Source: Eubacteriaceae bacterium Marseille-Q4139 (GTDB lineage: Bacteria; Bacillota; Clostridia; Lachnospirales; Lachnospiraceae). Taken from it: a stretch of 64,000 bases of DNA. A program made the translations under genes and the position numbers. This document shows, one piece after another, positions 58,198-64,000 of the stretch. The stretch spans positions 2,515,865-2,579,864 of the forward strand of contig JAGTTQ010000001.1 of assembly GCA_018223415.1 (NCBI GenBank), in the 5' to 3' direction. Each line of letters starts with the position of its first letter. Position 1 is the stretch's first letter. Below the pieces are notes generated by a model. That model saw only the letters and a list, made by a program, of their open reading frames with translations, was not told the origin of the DNA and did no database searches.

Positions 58198-59934
58198 ATG
58201 GATGAAACGAAACAGTTTCAGGAATTTTCTGAAACAATTTCACGAGCCCTGGATCTGGAGCGCATGATGGCAGATATTGAGGTGTTCAGCCATCTGAACC
58301 GCTATACAGGGTCGGAGGAAGGCGAACGGGCGGCGGAGTTTATTGCCGGCCGGATGGAAAGCCTTGGGATACCTGTTTCAAGGGAGACCTACCGGATTTA
58401 CCGGAGCCTGCCGGGGAATGCTTCGGTCCGCGTGACGGGAGCGGCAGGAGAGAAAGCATACGCGCTGACGCCTTATGTTTACAGCGGGACTGCAAAAGGG
58501 CTGACTGCGGAGCTGGTTTACGACGAAAAAAGCGAAGGGCCGTGTACGCAGAAAGAAATGGCGGAGAGGCTTGCCGCATTTAAAGGGAAAATTGTCCTGA
58601 CCCATGAATCCGGCTATTCCTTTGCGTGCGGGGCGAAGGCCGCGGGGGCGTTAGCCGTCCTTACGATCTGGCATGCAAACCTGGCCCATCACGGCACGCT
58701 GGGCGGCGTATGGGGAACGCCCGAGCCGGATGACCTTTTTTACCGCTATCCGAGAATCCCGTTTGCGGAAATCTGCCATGACGGCGGGGAGGAACTGAAG
58801 GTATTGTGCCAAAACAGCAAAGAGCCTGTGACCGTATGCCTCGACGTGGAAATGGAGGACGGAATTTTGCCGTCGATGATGCCCGTTGCCAGGGTGGAAG
58901 GGAAAAGTGAAAAATTTGTCCTTGTATCGGGCCATTACGATTCCTGGTATGAGGGCGTTACAGATAACGGGGTTGCCAACGCCGCGATGATGGAGATGGC
59001 GCGCGTCTTTAAAGAGAACCAGGAAAAGCTTGGGAGAACCGTGGTTTTCGCCTGGTGGTCAGGCCATTCCGACGGGCGCTATTCCGGCTCGGCCTGGTAT
59101 TATGACAACCACTGGATGGAGCTTAAGAAAAACTGTGTGGCGCACATCAACATGGATATCTGCGGCTGCAAGGGCTCAGATCTTGTGGGCTTCAACACCT
59201 CCATGTTAGAAGGCGCGGCGTTCGACCGGGAATTCCTTCTGGAATTCAACGATGAAGAACCGATTGCGCCTGTCCCGATGGCGAGGTTTGCCGATCAGAC
59301 CTTCTGGGGAGCCGATATCCCCTTTGCCATCATGCCGAAATTCAGCAAAAAGAATCCGGGAAAGACGCCGTTTTTCTGGTGGCATTCGGTAGAGGACACC
59401 CTGGACAAGGTGGATCCGCAGATTGTTTTAAGGGACGCGAAGGTGGTTGCAAAGCTGTCGGCCATTTTTGCCAATATCCCAAGGCTGCCTGCGGACATGA
59501 CGGGCTTTCTGGCGATCATGCGAAAACGGCTCATGGTGTTAGAGGAGGAGCTTTCTGCGGAATTCTGCCTGAAACCGGTCTATCCGCATCTTGACCGGCT
59601 GGAGGGCGTTTTGAAGGAAGTAGAAGAGATCCTGGCCGAGAAGGAAGCGTGCAGGGAGGACACCGACGACGCTGTCATAAAGATTTCCGGCGAGCTGGTA
59701 CGTCTTGTCTATACGGAAGCCAGCCCCTATCATCAGGATCCGGCCGTGGAATACGGCTTGTTCCCGGCACTTTCCAGGGCGGCAGGGCTCACAGCAGACA
59801 ACACGGAGGCGGCATACTATCTGGCTGTGCAGACGAATTTTATCCGCCAGAGAAACCGCCTGGAGGGCCAGCTTTCGGCTGTGCTGGAAGTCTGCGAAAA
59901 CCTGCTGTACCGCTGGAAAAACGGCGAGCTTTAA
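58198..59934 (+). CDS. M28-family peptidase with altered catalytic motif
   Basis: The 578-residue protein has a PA-like insert and an M28 domain. GHYDSWYEGVTDNGVANAAMMEM supplies His and bridging Asp, HINMDICG an Asp ligand and WWHSVEDTLDKVD the last His. The usual Glu-Glu pair is replaced: the segment reads WWSGHSDGRYSGSAWYYDNH. No signal peptide is seen, so it should be cytosolic and act on imported peptides. It heads the dipeptide ABC operon. RBS AAAGGGGATG precedes the ATG. Confidence 0.88.
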   Translation: MDETKQFQEFSETISRALDLERMMADIEVFSHLNRYTGSEEGERAAEFIAGRMESLGIPVSRETYRIYRSLPGNASVRVTGAAGEKAYALTPYVYSGTAKGLTAELVYDEKSEGPCTQKEMAERLAAFKGKIVLTHESGYSFACGAKAAGALAVLTIWHANLAHHGTLGGVWGTPEPDDLFYRYPRIPFAEICHDGGEELKVLCQNSKEPVTVCLDVEMEDGILPSMMPVARVEGKSEKFVLVSGHYDSWYEGVTDNGVANAAMMEMARVFKENQEKLGRTVVFAWWSGHSDGRYSGSAWYYDNHWMELKKNCVAHINMDICGCKGSDLVGFNTSMLEGAAFDREFLLEFNDEEPIAPVPMARFADQTFWGADIPFAIMPKFSKKNPGKTPFFWWHSVEDTLDKVDPQIVLRDAKVVAKLSAIFANIPRLPADMTGFLAIMRKRLMVLEEELSAEFCLKPVYPHLDRLEGVLKEVEEILAEKEACREDTDDAVIKISGELVRLVYTEASPYHQDPAVEYGLFPALSRAAGLTADNTEAAYYLAVQTNFIRQRNRLEGQLSAVLEVCENLLYRWKNGEL

Positions 59935-59979
59935 TACGGAAACGATACGACATAGACTTTTTCGGGAAAGGAGTCTTTT

Positions 59980-60933
59980 ATGCTTAGATACATATTGAAG
60001 AGGTTCCTTCTGGTGATCCCGGTGCTTTTAGGTGCTACGCTGTTAGTCTATACGATCATGGAGTTTACGCCGGGCGATCCGGCCAGGCTGATTCTCGGCG
60101 ACGAGGCGTCGGATGAGGAGGTCATGGAGCTCCGTGAGGAGATGGGGTTAAACGATCCGTTTGCCGTCCGGTACGTCCGCTTTGTTGCGGACATGCTGCA
60201 CGGGGATCTGGGGATCTCCTACCGGAACAATCTGGAGGTGTCGGAGCAGATTCTCCAGAGGCTTAAAAATACCATGATCCTGGCGGGAGCCGCGGTTTTC
60301 ATTGCCGTTGTCATCGGCATCCCGGTGGGAATCATCTCGGCAATCAAGCAATATACGATCTTCGACAATCTGGTTATGATGGTAACGCTGTTCCTTGCGG
60401 CATCGCCTGTTTTCTGGATGGGCCTGATGCTGGTGATCATCTTTGCGCTGAATCTGGGGATTTTCCCGGCGGCCGGCATGAAAAGCGGATTCCCGGATCT
60501 TTTAATCAGCCTGGTGCTGCCTGCTTTTACGTTGTCCAGCAACACCATGGCGACGATTGCGAGGACGACGCGCTCCTCCATGCTGGAGGTTGTACGCCAG
60601 GACTACATTGATACGGCCAGATCGAAGGGCTTAAAGGAATCGACCATTACCGTCCGGCACATGCTGAAAAACGCGCTGATTCCCATCGTTACGATGATCG
60701 GCTTGAGCTTCGGCGGCCTGCTCGGCGGATCCGTGGTTACGGAGTCCATTTTTGCATGGCCTGGCGTCGGGCGGTTCGTGGTGGAGTCCATCAACTTTAA
60801 GGACACGCCGTCCGTCCTGGCCTCCGTGGTGATGCTGTCGGTCTTCTCCACCTTCGTCAACCTGTTCGTGGATCTTCTGTATGCGTTTGTGGATCCGCGG
60901 ATCAAATCCCAGTATCAGGTAAAGAGGAGGTGA
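59980..60933 (+). CDS. Dipeptide/oligopeptide ABC transporter permease (DppB/OppB type)
   Basis: A 317-residue inner-membrane permease with six helices. It starts with the family pattern LRYILKRFLLVIPVLLGATLLVYTIMEFTPGDPARLILG and carries the coupling (EAA-like) loop RSSMLEVVRQDYIDTARSKGLKE that docks to the ATPases. GGGAAAGGAG precedes the ATG. It pairs with the downstream DppC-type permease. Confidence 0.94.
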   Translation: MLRYILKRFLLVIPVLLGATLLVYTIMEFTPGDPARLILGDEASDEEVMELREEMGLNDPFAVRYVRFVADMLHGDLGISYRNNLEVSEQILQRLKNTMILAGAAVFIAVVIGIPVGIISAIKQYTIFDNLVMMVTLFLAASPVFWMGLMLVIIFALNLGIFPAAGMKSGFPDLLISLVLPAFTLSSNTMATIARTTRSSMLEVVRQDYIDTARSKGLKESTITVRHMLKNALIPIVTMIGLSFGGLLGGSVVTESIFAWPGVGRFVVESINFKDTPSVLASVVMLSVFSTFVNLFVDLLYAFVDPRIKSQYQVKRR

Positions 60934-60937
60934 GAGG

Positions 60938-61864
60938 ATGTTCCAGGTGATAAGGACAAGAAAGGCGGAAATTGACACGGCAGGCGCTGTGAGCCGGGAC
61001 AGAACCCTGTTCCAGCAGGCATGGATCCAGTTTAAGTACAACCGGAGGGCCATGCTGGGCCTTGCCATCATCGGTCTTCTTCTCGCCATTGTGTTTGCAA
61101 CCATGGTGATTGACCTGGTTACGGACAGCTCAGTTTACAACAATTACGTCGTGAAGCAGAATCTCTATCTGAAGCTTCAGGGGCCGAGCCTAGCACACCC
61201 GCTTGGCTGTGATGAATTCGGACGGGATATGCTGTTCCGCCTTTTATGGGGGACAAAGTATTCCCTTCTCTTGGGCTTCTGCGCCGTAACGCTTTCCCTC
61301 TTAATCGGAGGCCCCCTTGGGATGATTGCAGGCTTTTACGGCGGAAAAACAGACAATATCATCATGCGTATCATGGATGTTTTCATGGCATGCCCGTTCA
61401 TTCTTCTGGCCATGGCGATTGTGGCGGCCCTCGGAGCCAGCACGGTCAATCTTCTGATTGCCCTTGGCGTTTCCGGCATGGCTTCCTTTTCCAGAATAAC
61501 AAGGGCGGCTGTGATGTCCGTGAAGGACAAGGAATTTGTGGAGGCGGCGCGGGCCGTCGGGGCCAATGACTTTGTGATTCTCATAAAGTACATTCTTCCC
61601 AACTCCATGGCGCCGATCCTGGTTCAGCTTACCTTAAGAATCGGTTCCTCCATTCTCAACGTGGCCGGCCTTTCCTACATCGGTCTTGGCGTCCAGCCGC
61701 CGCTTCCCGAGTGGGGCGCGATTCTGACGGCGGCCAAGGTCTATATGCGTGATGCATGGCATATTTCGGTTTTCCCTGGCCTCTGCCTGGTCATCACAGT
61801 CGTTGCATTCAACCTGTTTGGGGACGGGCTTCGTGACGCCCTGGATCCGAAACTGAAGCGATAG
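60938..61864 (+). CDS. Dipeptide/oligopeptide ABC transporter permease (DppC/OppC type)
   Basis: A 308-residue permease with the OppC N-terminal domain (LFQQAWIQFKYNRRAMLGLAIIGLLL), a periplasmic loop and the conserved HPLGCDEFGRDMLFRLLWGTKYSLLLG; the EAA loop is RAAVMSVKDKEFVEAARAVGAND. It starts 4 bases after the first permease and forms the heterodimeric channel with it. Confidence 0.94.
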   Translation: MFQVIRTRKAEIDTAGAVSRDRTLFQQAWIQFKYNRRAMLGLAIIGLLLAIVFATMVIDLVTDSSVYNNYVVKQNLYLKLQGPSLAHPLGCDEFGRDMLFRLLWGTKYSLLLGFCAVTLSLLIGGPLGMIAGFYGGKTDNIIMRIMDVFMACPFILLAMAIVAALGASTVNLLIALGVSGMASFSRITRAAVMSVKDKEFVEAARAVGANDFVILIKYILPNSMAPILVQLTLRIGSSILNVAGLSYIGLGVQPPLPEWGAILTAAKVYMRDAWHISVFPGLCLVITVVAFNLFGDGLRDALDPKLKR

Positions 61865-61879
61865 CGGGAGGAAAGGCAG

Positions 61880-62866
61880 ATGGGGAAATTACTTGAAATC
61901 AAAGACCTGAGAGTCCAGTATGAAACCGGCGACGGCATTGTACAGGCGTTAAACGGCATCGACATCAGCCTGGAAGAGGGGATGACCCTGGGTCTTGTGG
62001 GTGAGACGGGAGCCGGGAAAACGACGCTTGCAAAAAGCATCATGCGGATCATCCCGCAGCCGCCCGGCCGGATCCTGTCGGGAGAAATCCTGTACGACGG
62101 AAACGATATCCTGAAAATGGATAAAAACGAGATCCGGAAAATCCGCGGAGAGCACATCTCCATGATTTTCCAGGATCCGATGACTTCTTTAAATCCTGTC
62201 ATGACGGTGGGCGAGCAGATCGCCGAGACGATTAAGACCCATGAAAAAATATCGTCTGCGGAAGCGACGAAGCGGGCATGCGAGATGCTGGAGCTGGTGG
62301 GCATCAAGGCAGACCGCGCCGGCGATTACCCGCACCAGTTTTCCGGCGGGATGAAGCAGCGGGTGGTGATTGCGATTGCGCTGGCCTGCAACCCGAAGAT
62401 CCTGATCGCCGATGAACCGACTACGGCACTGGATGTGACAATCCAGGCGCAGGTTTTGGAAATGATGCAGAATTTAAAGCGGCAGTTCCATACGGCAACG
62501 ATCTTAATCACACACGATCTTGGCGTTGTGGCGCAGACCTGCGAGAAGGCGGCGATCATCTACGCCGGCGAGGTGGTGGAGTACGGAACGGTCCATGAAG
62601 TGTTTAAGGATATGAGCCATCCGTACACCATCGGGCTTATGAATTCCATCCCGAAAATTCACGTGGATGAAAGGCGGCTGCACCCAATCGAAGGGCTGAT
62701 GCCGGATCCCATGGCGCTGCCGCCGGGCTGCTGCTTCTGTGACAGGTGCCAGTTCGCCCTGAAGCGGTGCCGGACGGAAAAACCGCCGATGGAGCCGCTC
62801 GGGGGAGAGCATGCGGCAAGGTGCTTCCGGGCGAAGGAAAATCTGAGGGGAGGTAGCGCAACATGA
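61880..62866 (+). CDS. Dipeptide ABC transporter ATPase (DppD/OppD type)
   Basis: A 328-residue ABC ATPase with Walker A GETGAGKTTLAKS, Q-loop FQDPMTSLNPVMTVG, signature QFSGGMKQRV and Walker B ILIADEPTTALDV. The C-terminal oligopeptide-transporter extension has the Cys cluster CCFCDRCQFALKRC, probably an Fe-S or zinc site as in other OppD proteins. The stop overlaps the next ATPase start. Confidence 0.95.
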   Translation: MGKLLEIKDLRVQYETGDGIVQALNGIDISLEEGMTLGLVGETGAGKTTLAKSIMRIIPQPPGRILSGEILYDGNDILKMDKNEIRKIRGEHISMIFQDPMTSLNPVMTVGEQIAETIKTHEKISSAEATKRACEMLELVGIKADRAGDYPHQFSGGMKQRVVIAIALACNPKILIADEPTTALDVTIQAQVLEMMQNLKRQFHTATILITHDLGVVAQTCEKAAIIYAGEVVEYGTVHEVFKDMSHPYTIGLMNSIPKIHVDERRLHPIEGLMPDPMALPPGCCFCDRCQFALKRCRTEKPPMEPLGGEHAARCFRAKENLRGGSAT

Positions 62867-63843
62867 GCGAAGCGAAAGAACTGCTTCGGGTGGAACACCT
62901 GAAAAAATACTTTTCCACTCCCCGCGGAATGCTTCTGGCCGTGGACGACATTTCGTTTTCCTTAAAGGCTGGAGAAACCCTGGGCGTCGTCGGGGAATCC
63001 GGCTGCGGGAAGTCCACTCTGGGCCGCGCAATCCTGCGGCTTCATGAGCCGACGGACGGGAAAGTGATTTTTAACGGGGAGAATATCCTGGAATACGACA
63101 AGAAAAAGATGAAGCAGACGAGATCGGATATGCAGATCATTTTCCAGGATCCGTATTCATCCCTGAATCCCAGGATGACCGTGAGCCAGTCCATTGCGGC
63201 TCCGCTCATCATCCAGGGGATTTATCAGGCAAAGGAAAAGGATAAGATCCAGAAGCGGGTCGACGAGATGATGGAACTGGTGGGGCTTGCCAAGCGGTTT
63301 GCCAATTCCTATCCGCATGAGCTGGACGGCGGCCGGCGCCAGAGGATCGGCATTGCGAGGGCGCTGTCCCTGAACCCGAAATTCATCGTCTGCGATGAAC
63401 CGGTATCGGCCCTTGATGTCTCGATTCAGGCACAGGTACTGAACCTGATGCAGGATCTTCAGGAAAAGCTGGGGCTTACCTACCTGTTTATCACGCATAA
63501 TTTAAGCGTTGTCAAGCATCTGTCCAACCGGATCATGGTCATGTACCTGGGGCAGATGGTGGAGCTGGCAGAGCCGAAGGCCCTGTTTGCAAATCCGATG
63601 CATCCATATACGAAGGCCCTGCTTTCGGCGATCCCGACGCCGGACCCGGATCAGAAAATGGACTGCGTCGTGCTAAAAGGGGAGCTGACATCCCCGATCA
63701 ATGTGCCGGAAGGCTGCCGGTTTGCGAAACGCTGTATTTATGCGAGGCCGGATTGTGAGACGAAAAAAGTAGAAATGCGTGAGGCGGAGCCCGGCCATTT
63801 TGTGGCCTGCCATCTCTGCGGAGAGCTGGGAAAGCGCGGATAA
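62863..63843 (+). CDS. Dipeptide ABC transporter ATPase (DppF/OppF type)
   Basis: A 326-residue ABC ATPase with Walker A GESGCGKSTLGRA, Q-loop FQDPYSSLNPRMTV and Walker B FIVCDEPVSALDVS. The signature region reads ELDGGRRQRIGIARAL, where the usual LSGGQ/FSGGQ Ser is Asp. The C-terminal extension has CRFAKRCIYARPDC. ATG overlaps the OppD-type stop (ATGA), consistent with a heterodimeric motor. Confidence 0.94.
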   Translation: MSEAKELLRVEHLKKYFSTPRGMLLAVDDISFSLKAGETLGVVGESGCGKSTLGRAILRLHEPTDGKVIFNGENILEYDKKKMKQTRSDMQIIFQDPYSSLNPRMTVSQSIAAPLIIQGIYQAKEKDKIQKRVDEMMELVGLAKRFANSYPHELDGGRRQRIGIARALSLNPKFIVCDEPVSALDVSIQAQVLNLMQDLQEKLGLTYLFITHNLSVVKHLSNRIMVMYLGQMVELAEPKALFANPMHPYTKALLSAIPTPDPDQKMDCVVLKGELTSPINVPEGCRFAKRCIYARPDCETKKVEMREAEPGHFVACHLCGELGKRG

Positions 63844-63958
63844 AATCGTTTTCCATGCACTTCCGTTTGAGGCATCAGGGAAACGGCGATGGAATCAGCG
63901 TTTCCTCAGGCGGCACGTCTTTTGCACAATAGAACCATGATAAAGGAGGAAAAACGGT

Positions 63959-64000
63959 ATGAAGAAAATGACGGCACTGATTTTAGCGGCAGCCATGGTA
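63959..64000 (+). CDS. Start of a secreted protein, probably the peptide-binding lipoprotein
   Basis: Only 14 residues are inside the window (MKKMTALILAAAMV), a typical signal peptide start, with AAAGGAGGA upstream. Its position behind the two ATPases makes a substrate-binding protein of the dipeptide transporter the likely product. The 115-base spacer has a GGAAACG/CGTTTCC hairpin, which could raise binding-protein expression by mRNA stabilisation. Confidence 0.6.
   Translation, partial: MKKMTALILAAAMV

Noticed and set aside
1..64000. CRISPR arrays, rRNA genes or additional tRNAs
   Set aside because: No regularly spaced repeats, rRNA sequences or second T-arm signature were seen besides tRNA-Val at 55952.

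Overview
The window looks like the chromosome of a spore-forming, anaerobic, GC-rich member of the Lachnospiraceae (Clostridium cluster XIVa). The evidence is the gene set: CotJA/JB/JC spore coat proteins, a glycyl-radical pyruvate formate-lyase, IreB/RuvX/DUF1292, a two-domain Fst-like toxin locus typical of Firmicutes, CIRCE control of htpG, and the Firmicutes-type order ireB-ruvX-DUF1292-(fur-rnj)-mltG-like-trmR-trhP. Nearly all genes in the first 22 kb are on the + strand and form long co-oriented housekeeping runs.

Layout. 1-5.1 kb: end of an unknown gene, a TSUP exporter, then prmA-rsmE-cysteine desulfurase-thiI (rRNA/protein methylation and tRNA thiolation). 5.2-12.5 kb: an HPr-like gene, mtaB, then the ireB/ruvX/fur/RNase J/trmR/trhP run, dense in RNA modification and turnover. 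12.5-22.6 kb: DUF218 protein, M16C peptidase, era-recO, a lipoprotein, glyS, maf, a HAD phosphatase and a PpiC foldase. 22.7-24.8 kb: an IS3-family (IS150-like) element that has inserted into the loop of an intrinsic terminator. That terminator was shared by a tiny Fst-like membrane peptide gene and a convergent small RNA, so this is a candidate par-type type I toxin-antitoxin module with a second, solitary paralogous antitoxin RNA. 24.8-28.9 kb: a small unknown gene, M18 aminopeptidase, DUF5721-like protein and M3 oligopeptidase.

29.4-35.0 kb: an uptake/hydrolysis operon (M20 amidohydrolase, SLC13-like permease, MFS carrier, small membrane protein) faces a regulator gene that is out of frame because of a nine-C tract, possibly phase variable. 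35.1-43.7 kb: CIRCE-htpG, CPBP protease, degV, radical SAM protein, galK, an orphan TAXI binding protein and DUF1177. 43.9-46.7 kb: a lone tyrosine recombinase and an SH3/NlpC-P60 hydrolase. 46.8-50.6 kb: a Cys/Gly-rich probable spore protein, then a ZTP riboswitch controlling pflB-pflA.

50.6-50.85 kb holds a 200-bp nested inverted-repeat element of unknown nature. 51-55.8 kb: small coiled-coil protein, cell-wall amidase, XRE/zinc-ribbon regulator, small membrane protein, gpmI and a class B sortase whose promoter predicts a leaderless mRNA. 55.95 kb: tRNA-Val(CAC), then cotJABC. 57.6-64 kb: an XRE regulator divergent from an M28 peptidase-dipeptide ABC transporter operon (permeases, two ATPases, start of the binding protein), a peptide acquisition unit.

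The most interesting region is 22.66-24.83 kb. There the small RNA carries a 10-bp block identical to, plus a 9-bp block nearly identical to, the toxin's translation start on the opposite strand, so it is antisense to the toxin initiation region.
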